Notes under the pieces: model-generated
The model's input: the letters and a program-made list of their open reading frames with translations, nothing else
What the model was told of the DNA's origin: nothing
Database searches by the model: none
Program-made: the position numbers and the translations under genes
Assembly (NCBI RefSeq): GCF_003987145.1
Contig: NZ_PIPL01000001.1
Coordinates: forward strand, 1,488,001 to 1,552,000
Direction of reading: 5' to 3'
DNA from: Aliidiomarina minuta
GTDB taxonomy: Bacteria > Pseudomonadota > Gammaproteobacteria > Enterobacterales > Alteromonadaceae
Length of the DNA stretch: 64,000 bases
Part shown: positions 45,340-54,166 of the stretch, in pieces
How the letters are laid out: every line of letters starts with the position of its first letter
Position numbering within the stretch: position 1 is the first letter of the stretch

Positions 45340-47859
45340 ATGACTTTATTATCAAAATCGACCTTAGCAACCTTGCTTGCTCTCAGTCTGGGTACTGCAC
45401 CCGCGCTGGCTGATGAAAATGGCGACGAGGACAAAACCTACGCAGATCACGTTGCAGAATTGATTGCCAGTGAAGGTATTTTCAATTTCTACCGCGACGA
45501 TGAGTCGGGAAAAACCATGCTTTCAATATCTGAAGAGCAATTGGACACTCCTTTCATTTATCACGCTCAAACCATGGACGGCGTTGTTGAAGCTGGCCAC
45601 TTTCGTGGCAACTACCGGCAAACTCGCTTACTGGAGTTTCGCCGCCACTACGACCGCATTGACGTAGTCAGCTATACCCCGCGCTATCAGTTTGATGAGA
45701 ATAACCCTCTGAGTCGTGCCGCCGACGCGAATATCAGCGAAGCTGTGCTGGCCAGTTTGCCTGTTGAAGCTTTTGATAGCGGTCGTATTCTGGTCGAGGC
45801 GGATCCTCTGTTTCTGAGTCAGGCACTGCATCGCGTTGCGCCCTGGGCTAACCCAAATGCCTCTGGACCTCAGTTTTCACTAGGTGGCCTAAGCACGGAT
45901 CGCTCACGCATCCTGCGCGAACGGGTTTATGACGACAACATGGATATCGTAGTTGATTACGTATTTATGAATGAAGAGCCTGTAGTGCATGGCTCTGATG
46001 CGGTTGTCGACCCACGCTTTATTTCTATTAAATTGCAGCACTCCTTTATTGCGCTGCCTGATAACAACTATCAACCGCGTCGTGACGATGCCCGGGTCGG
46101 TTATTTTACTCAGCAATTTGATCAAATGACTAACCCCGAGTGGGCCCCGTATGGCGACGTTATCAATCGCTGGAACCTGGAAAAACAGGATCCGGATGCA
46201 GAGTTGTCAGATCCCGTTGAACCTGTTGTCTGGTGGATTGAAAATACCACTCCTCACGAATGGCGTGATGCAATTCGTCAGGGCGTAGAAGACTGGAATA
46301 TCGCTTTTGAAGCCGCTGGCTTCACTAATGCCATGGTCGTTAAAGAGCAGCCAGATGACGCTGAATGGGATGCTGGTGACATTAATTACAATGTACTGCG
46401 CTGGACTTCTTCGCCACGTCCTCCGTTTGGTGGTTACGGCCCGTCACTGGCTAACCCGTTAACCGGTGAGCTTATTGGCTCCAACATCATGCTTGAGTTT
46501 GTCTTTATGTCCAACCGCTGGGCACTGGGCGAATTGTTCAGTGAAGGCGGTCATAGCGGCCATGAACACAAGGCTGATGACGCGACCATGCATTGCAGCC
46601 TCGGTCACGAGCTGCAAATGGGCCAGATGATGGCGCGTTTGAATAGTAACCGACGCATGGGTGAAGACTTCGCCGATGACACCATTATGGTGCAGGCGCT
46701 ACGTCACCTGATTATGCATGAAGTAGGTCACACTCTGGGCCTGAACCACAATATGAAATCTCATATTCTGTGGGACAACGAAGAAGTACATAACGCTGAA
46801 CTGACACAAGGCGTACTGGCAGGTTCAGTTATGGACTACAACCCAGTAAACCTGGCACCTCCTGGTAAACAACAGGGTGACTACTACAGTTTCATTCCAG
46901 GTCCTTATGACTTATGGGCTATCGAATACGGTTATTCTCCGGCACTGGCAGATGCAGAAGCTGAAGAGCAACGCCTGGAGTCTATTCTGAGCCGTTCTCA
47001 CGAGCATGGTCTGGCATTCGGTAACGACGCAGATGACATGCGTGCTCCAGGTCGCCACATTGATCCGCGCATCATGACGGGCGCGCAAAGTTCAGACGCT
47101 ATTGCTTATGCAGTTGACCGTTTTAACCTGGTCAATCACACCTTTGACAGCCTGCTCGACAAAGCTCGTCAGGACGGTGAGTCGCATCAGGAGCTGCTAA
47201 CCAGCGCCAATATGCTGTTCGGCCAGTACCGTGGTCAGGCTAATGTAATTACCCGTTTTGTTGGCGGTATCTATGTTGAGCGTGCCGTTGTAGGTCAGGC
47301 TGAAGATGTAAAACCCTATACTCCAGTGCCTCGTGAAGACCAGCAGCGTGCAATGCAAGCTCTGGGACAACACGTATTTGCTCCGGATACCATGGCCAGC
47401 ATGATGCCGGTTCTGAACTACATGCAGCAGCAACGTCGTGGTTTCAGCCATTATGGTAATAACGAAGACCCTAAACCGCATAGCATGATATTGAATATGC
47501 AACGCGGTGTTTTCGACCATATTTTGCATGCGAATGTGCTACAGCGTCTGTCGGATTCAGCTATGTATGGCAATGAATACAAACTGAACGACATGTTAAG
47601 CGACCTGAGCGACTCGATATTTGTTGGTGGCCGCGACTTAACAACAGTTAGTCAGAACCTTCAGGTTGAATATGTAAACCGTTTGATTGACATTGCCGGC
47701 CTTAAGTCCAGCTCAGGATACGACAATCTGAGCCAGGCAGCAGCGGTAGGTCAGTTACGTTCAATTCGTGACAAGAGCGCACCACGTCGCTCCAGCTCTG
47801 AACTGCAGAACCATTATGGGTATCTGCACCTGCTAATCGACAGAGCTTTTGAAGCTTAA
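45340..47859 (+). CDS. Exported zinc-dependent metalloprotease (DUF5117/DUF4953 type)
   Basis: From the ATG at 45340, preceded by AGGAA, the product is 839 residues. A signal peptide ends near LGTAPALA. The zinc site HEVGHTLGLNH at 460-470 is of the metzincin-like HExxHxxGxxH form, and SVMDYNPVN about 55 residues later fits the Met-turn. Long N-terminal and C-terminal domains match the DUF5117-DUF4953 architecture seen in Bacteroidetes and marine gammaproteobacteria. It is expected to act in the periplasm or outside the cell; substrates are unknown. A strong terminator follows. The MITE-like element ends about 100 bases upstream. Confidence 0.88.
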   Translation: MTLLSKSTLATLLALSLGTAPALADENGDEDKTYADHVAELIASEGIFNFYRDDESGKTMLSISEEQLDTPFIYHAQTMDGVVEAGHFRGNYRQTRLLEFRRHYDRIDVVSYTPRYQFDENNPLSRAADANISEAVLASLPVEAFDSGRILVEADPLFLSQALHRVAPWANPNASGPQFSLGGLSTDRSRILRERVYDDNMDIVVDYVFMNEEPVVHGSDAVVDPRFISIKLQHSFIALPDNNYQPRRDDARVGYFTQQFDQMTNPEWAPYGDVINRWNLEKQDPDAELSDPVEPVVWWIENTTPHEWRDAIRQGVEDWNIAFEAAGFTNAMVVKEQPDDAEWDAGDINYNVLRWTSSPRPPFGGYGPSLANPLTGELIGSNIMLEFVFMSNRWALGELFSEGGHSGHEHKADDATMHCSLGHELQMGQMMARLNSNRRMGEDFADDTIMVQALRHLIMHEVGHTLGLNHNMKSHILWDNEEVHNAELTQGVLAGSVMDYNPVNLAPPGKQQGDYYSFIPGPYDLWAIEYGYSPALADAEAEEQRLESILSRSHEHGLAFGNDADDMRAPGRHIDPRIMTGAQSSDAIAYAVDRFNLVNHTFDSLLDKARQDGESHQELLTSANMLFGQYRGQANVITRFVGGIYVERAVVGQAEDVKPYTPVPREDQQRAMQALGQHVFAPDTMASMMPVLNYMQQQRRGFSHYGNNEDPKPHSMILNMQRGVFDHILHANVLQRLSDSAMYGNEYKLNDMLSDLSDSIFVGGRDLTTVSQNLQVEYVNRLIDIAGLKSSSGYDNLSQAAAVGQLRSIRDKSAPRRSSSELQNHYGYLHLLIDRAFEA

Positions 47860-47886
47860 AACCATCAAGCGATAAAGCACACTGAC

Positions 47887-47909
47887 AAAGGGGCTTCGGC
47901 CCCTTTTTT
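47887..47909 (+). terminator. Terminator after the zinc protease gene
   Basis: AAAGGGGC TTCG GCCCCTTT is a stable UUCG-tetraloop stem followed by a T-run, 27 bases after the stop. Confidence 0.93.
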
Positions 47910-47917
47910 GTTTGCTG

Positions 47918-48130
47918 TTACAGACGCTTAAATTCTTCTTTGAGCTGATAGGATTTGTCCGTCACTATGCTCTCAAGTGCAGCTACCCGTTCTTTTAGCG
48001 TGCTTAACTCGCCCTGCATGGCTTTCATTTCTGAACTGCTACCTGTCGCCTGTTTTTTTGTATAGATCCGATAACCTTCTAAAGCACACCCCAGCACTAT
48101 TGCGATAGCACCTATTTCAAATGGACCCAT
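47918..48130 (-). CDS. Small PspB-like membrane protein with coiled coil
   Basis: This 70-residue protein has one membrane helix (about 4-20, FEIGAIAIVLGCALEGYRIY). A predicted coiled coil follows (SSSEMKAMQGELSTLKERVAALESIVTD). A short N-terminal helix plus a LKERVAALESI-type coil is the layout of PspB, the phage-shock membrane sensor, although no pspA or pspC is near. A strong ribosome-binding site (GGAGGAAG) precedes the ATG, so the gene is likely real. Identity as PspB rather than another small membrane protein is unproved. Confidence 0.55.
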   Translation of the reverse strand: MGPFEIGAIAIVLGCALEGYRIYTKKQATGSSSEMKAMQGELSTLKERVAALESIVTDKSYQLKEEFKRL

Positions 48131-48533
48131 GACTTCCTCCGGTAAATATATTATTGATTTAATGATTTATTTTTAATTATAGAGCAAATGTTGTACCACT
48201 ATTTTTTGCTGTTTAAAATCAAATGGTTAAGTGTTTGTTCGCTTGAAGGTTCTGGTGGTTCTTACTAATTAATGGTTTAACCCACCATTTAACGGCAGGT
48301 GGAACCTGCCCTACCCAATTCCATCGTAGGGCAGGCTCAGCCTGCCGTGTAAGCATCCCGGCATCCCCATATATCCAACGGCAGGTGGAACCTGCCCTAC
48401 CCCAGATTCTACCGTAGGGCAGGCTCAGCCTGCCGTGTAAGCATCCCGGCATCCCATATATCCGAAGGCAGGTGGAACCTGCCCTACCAATCACACCAAC
48501 ATCCCGTACATCCGACGGCAGGTGGAACCTGCC
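48131..48533. other. Intergenic region holding an AT-rich part and a REP/BIME cluster
   Basis: About 400 bases without a convincing gene. The first 150 bases are AT-rich and hold the promoter-side region of the PspB-like gene. The rest is the palindromic repeat cluster listed separately. A short open frame running through the repeats is an artefact of their sequence. Confidence 0.7.
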
Positions 48534-48540
48534 CTACCCG
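48291..48540. repeat. REP/BIME-like cluster of six palindromic units
   Basis: Four A units share CGGCAGGTGGAACCTGCC followed by CTACC, with palindrome cores at 48294, 48380, 48467 and 48517. The A3 unit has AGGCAGG at its left end. Two B units (cores at 48330 and 48418) read GGCAGGCTCAGCCTGCC and are the inverted version: reverse-complemented, B gives GGCAGGCTGAGCCTGCCCTAC. A and B alternate, with a repeated spacer (GTGTAAGCATCCCGGCATCCC). Spacing between A units is 86, 87 and 50 bases. Each core is a 6-bp stem with a 5-base loop. The last unit covers the stop codon of the Nramp gene. Confidence 0.88.
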
Positions 48541-49793
48541 GCGATCGCGAGCAATATGCTGCGCAGACCGAGGGCGCAGGCGATGATGAACACAAGGCCA
48601 CCCACCAGGTTCTGGCGAAAACTATTCCGATAGGCACCCAACACGTCTTTGTTCACCGCCAGCAACAAAAAGCCAGCAATGAAAGGTAGCAGAATGCCGT
48701 TAGCGACCTGGGCAAATACAATCAGAGTCACAGGCTGAATGCCCAGCGAAGAAATAATGACACCTACCACAATAATAGTCAGCCAGGTCAATCGGAAAGC
48801 GCGACCACGCATATTACCTGACCAGCCCAACACACCCGTTAATGCATAGGCTGACGCCAGCGGCGCGGTGACAGCCGAAGACACGCCCGCCGCTAACAAA
48901 CCCAGTGCCATCAACCAGGTCGCAGCGTTGCCAAACAAAGGCTGCAAAGAGACCGCCAGGTCAGCTGCCCCTTCAATGGTTGCCGCGCGACCAAAATAAG
49001 CGGAAGCAGCGGTAGAAAGAATCGCCAGCGTAATTAATCCACCCAAAGGAATTGAGGTGCGCAAGTCTGAACGCGCCTCGCGCAACGCTTGATCAGTGCC
49101 CAGTTTCGCGGCAGGCCAACGCTCTGAAGCGCCAGCGGCATGCAAGAACAAAGCATAAGGCACCACAGTAGTACCAATAAGGGCCATCATGGTCAGCGCC
49201 CCGCCCTCCGGAATACCCGGCACCAAAAGCCCGCGCAAAATAGCCAGCCAGTCCGGACGTGACAATAAAAAAGTAGTCACAAACGCCAGGCTCATTAACA
49301 ACACCAGGCCAATCAGAATTTTCTCAATGCGTCTGTATTCACCACTCCATAGGATCAGAATAGCAATGCTTCCGATAATAAATGACCAGGGGTTCAGCCC
49401 CCAGTTTCCGCGCACATAAAGCACCCAGGCTGCTTCGGCCCAGATACCATCGGCGCCTAAACTGGCGCCCGTCAGATTCCCCCCCTGAAAGGCGCTGTTC
49501 CCCACCACCACAGCGGCAACCACCAGCGCAATAAAAATAAATTTCAGTAGCGTCTGTTCCACCACATTGCGCAGGTTTTCCCCCAACCCCTGCTGAGTCA
49601 CTACACCAATGCGAGCCGCCATTTCCTGCAACACCATAGTGGCGGCAATCGCAAAGAGTAGTGCCCATAATAGCGCATAGCCGAAGTTAGCTCCCGCCAG
49701 CGATGCGGTCACTACGGTACCTGGCCCGATAAAAGCAGCGGCCACCAAAGTCGCAGGCCCAAAACGGAAATACTGACTGAATTTTGCGAACAC
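48534..49793 (-). CDS. Nramp-family divalent-metal transporter homologue with altered metal site
   Basis: This 419-residue protein has about eleven membrane helices and starts at GTG 49793 with GGAGGA upstream. The helix-1 metal-binding motif DPGN of canonical Nramp/MntH is GPGT here (23-26), and the helix-6 motif ending MPHN reads VVPYA (210-214). So the Asp and Asn of helix 1 and the Met and His of helix 6 are all replaced. Canonical MntH uses these for manganese and proton coupling. The protein therefore probably carries a different substrate or ion; related subgroups transport magnesium or aluminium. The 3' end overlaps the REP cluster. No regulator or partner gene is adjacent. Confidence 0.8.
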   Translation of the reverse strand: MFAKFSQYFRFGPATLVAAAFIGPGTVVTASLAGANFGYALLWALLFAIAATMVLQEMAARIGVVTQQGLGENLRNVVEQTLLKFIFIALVVAAVVVGNSAFQGGNLTGASLGADGIWAEAAWVLYVRGNWGLNPWSFIIGSIAILILWSGEYRRIEKILIGLVLLMSLAFVTTFLLSRPDWLAILRGLLVPGIPEGGALTMMALIGTTVVPYALFLHAAGASERWPAAKLGTDQALREARSDLRTSIPLGGLITLAILSTAASAYFGRAATIEGAADLAVSLQPLFGNAATWLMALGLLAAGVSSAVTAPLASAYALTGVLGWSGNMRGRAFRLTWLTIIVVGVIISSLGIQPVTLIVFAQVANGILLPFIAGFLLLAVNKDVLGAYRNSFRQNLVGGLVFIIACALGLRSILLAIAG

Positions 49794-49887
49794 TATGCTT
49801 CCTCCATGCCCGTCATTGGGCGACTACTTCAAAGCTTACCCTTATACGGTTTCCGTTTAAATGCCTCTCATCTTTCCCATACGCATA

Positions 49888-49912
49888 AAAAAGGGCCCGC
49901 AAAGGCCCTTTT
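49888..49912 (-). terminator. Rho-independent terminator after the M13 peptidase gene
   Basis: The stem AAAAGGGCC / GGCCCTTTT is followed on the minus strand by TTTTTTATG, between the M13 peptidase stop and the Nramp start. Confidence 0.87.
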
Positions 49913-49944
49913 CAACATAGGTAAAGTAATTTACCAGATTCTGC

Positions 49945-52005
49945 TTACCAAATAACTACGCGCTCTTCCGGTGGCAGGTACATGCCATCGCCTTCCTGTA
50001 CATTAAAGGCTTCGTAGAAGGCAGGGACATTACGTGGCGTACCCAGTACCCGGTATTTACCCGGAGCATGAGGACCTCGAGCGATTTGCTCACGCATAGC
50101 GTCATCACGCATCTTCAGCTTCCATATCTGGCCCCAGCTTAAGAAGAAACGTTGTTCACCAGTGTAACCATCAATCACAGGCGAATCTTCACCTTCCAGC
50201 GACTTCTGGTAAGCACGGTAAGCTGTTGTCAGACCGACCAGGTCACCAATGTTCTCACCCAGAGCTACCTGTCCATCAATGTTCAGGCCCGGTAACGGTT
50301 CAAAGGCGCTGTACTGATCAATCAGGACCTGAGTACGACCTTCAAAATTTTCACGGTCCGCTTCCGTCCACCAGTTACGCAGATTACCATCTCCGTCATA
50401 ACGGGAACCCTGGTCATCAAAACCATGTCCAATCTCATGACCGATCACAGCGCCAATACCACCATAGTTCACCGCATCTTCCGCTTCCATATCAAAGAAC
50501 GGAGGCTGCAGAATGCCGGCTGGGAATACAATTTCATTGGCCGTAGGGCTGTAGTAGGCATTCACTGTCTGCGGCGTCATGCCCCACTCTTCAGGATCTA
50601 CTGGCTCTCCAATATCACTGATATTGTCACGATAGCCAAATATTGCAGCACGACGGGTATTACCAATCAGGTCGTCACCAGCAATTTCCAGGTCACTGTA
50701 GTCTTTCCACTGGTTCGGATAACCTACCTTAGGTGTGAACTTGCTTAGTTTTTCTAAAGCTTTTTCTTTGGTTTCGTCCGTCATCCACTCAAGTTCCTGA
50801 ATGGAATCTTCAAAAGCAACCAACAGGTTATCAATCAGCTCTTCCATACGTGCTTTGGCTTCAGGTGGGAAATGACGAGCAACATACTCTTCACCCAAAA
50901 CTTCGCCGAGTGCGCCATTAGTTGCTTGTACAGCTCGCTTCCAGCGGTCCTGCTGCTCGGGTACACCGTTCAGCGTGGTCTGGTAAAAATCAAAGCTAAT
51001 GTCAGCAAATTCGCTACTCAAACGTGAGGCATAAGTATTAACTGTACGCAGGGTCATGTAGTCCTGCCAGGTTTGCAGATCAACATCGCCGTATATACCG
51101 CCAAGCGCTTCAAAATAAGAAGGCATGCGAACAATCATTGAGTCAGCGCGATCCAGTTCAGCCTGAGAAGCAAACAAACTGTAATCAAAATCACCCAAGA
51201 GCTGGTTCAGCTCTTCAGCTGTCATTTTATTATAAGTAGCTTCCGCATCGCGGGTTTCAGCGCGGGTCCAGTGATTTTCCGCCAGACGTTCTTCCAGTGC
51301 ATAAATACGCTGCGCGGCATCAGCTGCGTTCGGGTATTCAGCGGCTGTCAGAATATCTTCAATGTACTGCACATAGGCTTCCCGGATGGTGGCAAAGTCT
51401 TCCTCATCACGGAAATAATAGTCGCGGTCTGGCAGGCCCAGTCCGCTTTGTGTCAGTTGCAGCACGTTGTACTCAGGGTTACGCGCATCAGCCCACACAA
51501 AGTGAGAAAAAGGACCGCTAATACCGCGCATTCTCAGTTGAGCCATAACGGCGGTCATCTGATCATGCGAGCTTACCCCGGAAATCATGTCCAGCTCTTC
51601 AGAAATTGGACTGAGGCCTAATGCTTCAATGCGATCCTGATCCATAAAGCTGGCGTAAAAATCGCCCAGCTTTTGAGTGTTTGAACCCGGCTCGACGTTT
51701 TCCTCAGCTGAGGCATCTTCGATAATTGCCAGTAAACGCTTCTCGTTTTCTTCATGCAGAATACGGAATGCACCATAGCTCGACATATCACCAGGGATTT
51801 CAGTATTTTCGTACCAGCTGCCGTTCACATACTGGAAAAGGTCATCCTGGGGGCGGGTTGAACGGTCAAAATCTTCAAGGTACAGGCCTGAATGTAGTTC
51901 AGTTTCAACCTGCTGTTGAGTTGTTTGTTCATCATTGGCCGGGCTACAGGCAATCATGCCAAGCGCCAAAGCGACGCTGCTGGCTAAAAGGGTTATCTTT
52001 TTCAT
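49945..52005 (-). CDS. M13-family metallopeptidase (neprilysin/PepO-like lipoprotein)
   Basis: The 686-residue lipoprotein has a lipobox ALGMIACS with lipidation at Cys20. The zinc motif HEIGHGFDDQG places HExxH at 523-527, and the third ligand is the Glu in ENIGDLVGL. The NAYY motif (VNAYYSPTANEIVFPAGIL) that shapes the M13 active site is present. It cleaves small peptides in the periplasm. The long helical N-terminal lobe is normal for the family. It is a single gene with its own terminator; the upstream 90 bases separate it from ribA. Confidence 0.93.
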   Translation of the reverse strand: MKKITLLASSVALALGMIACSPANDEQTTQQQVETELHSGLYLEDFDRSTRPQDDLFQYVNGSWYENTEIPGDMSSYGAFRILHEENEKRLLAIIEDASAEENVEPGSNTQKLGDFYASFMDQDRIEALGLSPISEELDMISGVSSHDQMTAVMAQLRMRGISGPFSHFVWADARNPEYNVLQLTQSGLGLPDRDYYFRDEEDFATIREAYVQYIEDILTAAEYPNAADAAQRIYALEERLAENHWTRAETRDAEATYNKMTAEELNQLLGDFDYSLFASQAELDRADSMIVRMPSYFEALGGIYGDVDLQTWQDYMTLRTVNTYASRLSSEFADISFDFYQTTLNGVPEQQDRWKRAVQATNGALGEVLGEEYVARHFPPEAKARMEELIDNLLVAFEDSIQELEWMTDETKEKALEKLSKFTPKVGYPNQWKDYSDLEIAGDDLIGNTRRAAIFGYRDNISDIGEPVDPEEWGMTPQTVNAYYSPTANEIVFPAGILQPPFFDMEAEDAVNYGGIGAVIGHEIGHGFDDQGSRYDGDGNLRNWWTEADRENFEGRTQVLIDQYSAFEPLPGLNIDGQVALGENIGDLVGLTTAYRAYQKSLEGEDSPVIDGYTGEQRFFLSWGQIWKLKMRDDAMREQIARGPHAPGKYRVLGTPRNVPAFYEAFNVQEGDGMYLPPEERVVIW

Positions 52006-52102
52006 TCGCGGGCATTCCTCATGCTGTCACGTAAAAATGTGGCAACAGTTTATGCCGCTTTGACACTGGCTGCAAAGAAGGAAACTACAAAATTGTAACT
52101 AA

Positions 52103-52684
52103 TTACAACAGATGTCCGAATTTTTTGGTTTTGGTCGCCATATAATGCTTATTATGGGGTGTTCCCGCGACATGATGCGGCACACGCTCTGTTACATTAA
52201 TACCGGCATCCTGTAGCGACTGCAGTTTTTCCGGGTTATTCGTCATCAGGCGAATCGCTTTGATGCCCAGAGTGTCCAGAATAGAAGCAGCTACCTGATA
52301 ATCCCGCGCGTCCGGCAGGAAACCCAGTATCTCATTGGCTTCTACCGTATCCAGACCTTTATCCTGTTCCGCATAGGCACGCAGTTTATTAATAAGGCCT
52401 ATGCCACGGCCTTCCTGGCGTAAGTAAACGATAACTCCGCGTCCTTCTTTAGCTACTTTCTGCATCGCAGCTTCCAGTTGAGGACCGCAGTCGCAACGCT
52501 GGCTGAATAAAGCATCGCCAGTCAAACACTCAGAATGCACACGCGCCAGCACTGGCTCATCGCTTTGATAGTCGCCCAGCGCGAGCACTACATGCTCCTG
52601 GCCGGATTCAGTATCAAAACCTATTAGCTTAAATTCAGCAAACGGGGTTGGCAATTTAGTTTCAGCTGCAATTGTGACCTGCAT
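52103..52684 (-). CDS. ribA: GTP cyclohydrolase II
   Basis: This 193-residue enzyme converts GTP to 2,5-diamino-6-ribosylamino-4(3H)-pyrimidinone phosphate, the first step of riboflavin synthesis. Zinc ligands are Cys53 in HSECLTGDALF and Cys64 and Cys66 in QRCDCG. The GTP-binding RQEGRGIGLINKLRAY follows. It is the stand-alone RibA form without the RibB domain. Length and motif positions agree with E. coli RibA to within one residue. No FMN riboswitch was recognised upstream. The EncFtn-like gene starts about 115 bases further on the same strand. Confidence 0.96.
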   Translation of the reverse strand: MQVTIAAETKLPTPFAEFKLIGFDTESGQEHVVLALGDYQSDEPVLARVHSECLTGDALFSQRCDCGPQLEAAMQKVAKEGRGVIVYLRQEGRGIGLINKLRAYAEQDKGLDTVEANEILGFLPDARDYQVAASILDTLGIKAIRLMTNNPEKLQSLQDAGINVTERVPHHVAGTPHNKHYMATKTKKFGHLL

Positions 52685-52797
52685 GAGCTCTCACTTACTT
52701 CGGGTTATCATTGACTACTGGCAGAGATGAGGTCGCTGCCAGTAAAATTCAATTATACCAAAGAGGTCAGGTGGGGCACAGCATAACTCTCAGCTGT

Positions 52798-53085
52798 TTA
52801 GTTATGCCCTAACTCTTTATCGGTAAACAGATATTCTTTCAGTTCACCACCGAAGCGTTTATTTTTACGGCGTATCCACTCCAAAGTCATGGCGGCATGT
52901 TCCATTTCTTCATCGCGATTGTGGATCAGTATCTTTTTAAGATCCTCGTCTTTGCATACATCAACCCTTTGATTATACCAGTCCACCGCCTCCAGCTCTT
53001 CCATCAGGGAAATAATCGCGCGGTGCATATCACGGGTTTCGTCGGATAACAGTTCATAGGGTTCATGGTAACCTTCGTTCGCCAT
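52798..53085 (-). CDS. Encapsulated-ferritin (EncFtn) family protein without cargo tag
   Basis: This 95-residue four-helix-bundle half closely follows EncFtn proteins: LLSDETRDMHRAIISLMEEL, EAVDWYNQRVD and HNRDEEMEHAAMTLEW. The ferroxidase ligands Glu29, Glu32, Trp36, Glu60 and His63 match the EncFtn positions known from Rhodospirillum rubrum (E31, E34, W38, E62, H65) with an offset of two. Two subunits would form the iron site. The protein ends at ...FTDKELGHN and has no C-terminal encapsulin-targeting peptide (a GSL-type tail). No encapsulin shell gene is adjacent. It may form a free decameric ring and oxidise iron for another store. It is flanked by ribA and a lipoprotein hydrolase on the opposite strand. 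Confidence 0.85.
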   Translation of the reverse strand: MANEGYHEPYELLSDETRDMHRAIISLMEELEAVDWYNQRVDVCKDEDLKKILIHNRDEEMEHAAMTLEWIRRKNKRFGGELKEYLFTDKELGHN

Positions 53086-53278
53086 TCAGCATCTCCTTCA
53101 ATAAGTACTAAGCGAAGTTAATAAGTTCAAACACTTAAAAGCGTAGACGCTAATTGTTGACGACGCGACCTTAACTCAGGCAACTACCTGCCTGATAAGC
53201 AGAAACCCAACTTAGTGATCCAAAACCCGTGGTTTCCCTATTAATAAGAGATTCCATTCACCAATTCTCAGGAAACTA

Positions 53279-54166
53279 ATGCGAGTTCCCTTCTTGCAGG
53301 CCAGATATTTTCGCCCCCTGCTGATAGCAACAACATCTGCTTTCCTGCTTTCTGCCTGCAGCGGCACCAGTCTGCTTAACAGCGTCGTTCCTTCAGGCAG
53401 TTATAATGTCAATGACGCCATTGTGTATGGAGAACATAATCGCCAGCGTATGGATATCTATCTGCCAGACGAAAAGCCTCATAAACAACAGGTAATGGTG
53501 TTTATCTACGGTGGATCCTGGGAACAGGGAGACAAGAGTGACTTTGAATTTATCGGCCAGGCGTTTGCACGCCTGGGGTACATCACCTTAATCCCCAATT
53601 ACCGGATTTACCCCGAAGTTGAGTTCCCAGACTTCATCAATGACGTCGCTATGGCTTTAAGTACATTGCCACAACATATGCCCGGCGGCTGTCCCTCCGG
53701 ACATGAAATCATCATTATGGGCCACTCCGCTGGTGCACACAGTGCCGCTTTGCTTGCAGCCGATCCCCGCTACCTGAAAAATAACGCAGCATCCGACGTA
53801 CATATTTCCGCCCTGATTGGCCTGTCCGGGCCTTATGACCTGCCACTGAACCACGAGCGAGTGCGGGATAAGTTCACGCAGGTGAAAGGCGATGAAGCCA
53901 ACGCCATCGCCCTGGCACATGAGAATATGCCAGCAACTTTACTCATTCACGGCGAATCAGACAGCGTCGCCGAACCCGAACATGCACACAAATTTAAGGC
54001 TCAGCTGCAACAACTTGAAGTCCCGGTCACGCTACATACCTACTCACGCCGCCGCCATGTAGATCTTATCGCTAGCCTGGCCAGCCCGTTGCGTTTCTGG
54101 ACCCCTGCCTATAACGACATTCAGCAGTTTTTACAGGAGCATGGCCTTAATGGTGACTGCCATTAG
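53279..54166 (+). CDS. Lipoprotein alpha/beta hydrolase (BD-FAE-like)
   Basis: The 295-residue lipoprotein has the lipobox LLSACS (Cys27). An alpha/beta-hydrolase domain follows, with the oxyanion region IYGGSWEQG and the nucleophile Ser150 in GHSAGAHSA. Asp and His of the triad are probably in HGESDSV (near 227) and RRRHVDL (near 262). The family includes feruloyl- and acetyl-esterases. The substrate is unknown. The gene converges on the membrane protein at 54147 with a 20-base overlap. About 190 bases separate it from the EncFtn gene. Confidence 0.82.
   Translation: MRVPFLQARYFRPLLIATTSAFLLSACSGTSLLNSVVPSGSYNVNDAIVYGEHNRQRMDIYLPDEKPHKQQVMVFIYGGSWEQGDKSDFEFIGQAFARLGYITLIPNYRIYPEVEFPDFINDVAMALSTLPQHMPGGCPSGHEIIIMGHSAGAHSAALLAADPRYLKNNAASDVHISALIGLSGPYDLPLNHERVRDKFTQVKGDEANAIALAHENMPATLLIHGESDSVAEPEHAHKFKAQLQQLEVPVTLHTYSRRRHVDLIASLASPLRFWTPAYNDIQQFLQEHGLNGDCH

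Noticed and set aside
47918..48130. Calling the small membrane protein a definite PspB
   Set aside because: Only the layout agrees. No pspA, pspC or pspF is adjacent and the sequence match is weak.
48219..48494. A 91-codon open frame on the minus strand through the REP cluster
   Set aside because: Its repeated Gly-Arg-Ala-Gly-Ser-Thr pattern only reflects translation of the palindromic units. It has no ribosome-binding site.
48291..48540. Possible CRISPR array in the repeated region
   Set aside because: The units are palindromic, alternate in orientation, have repeated rather than unique spacers, and lack cas genes nearby. REP/BIME fits better.
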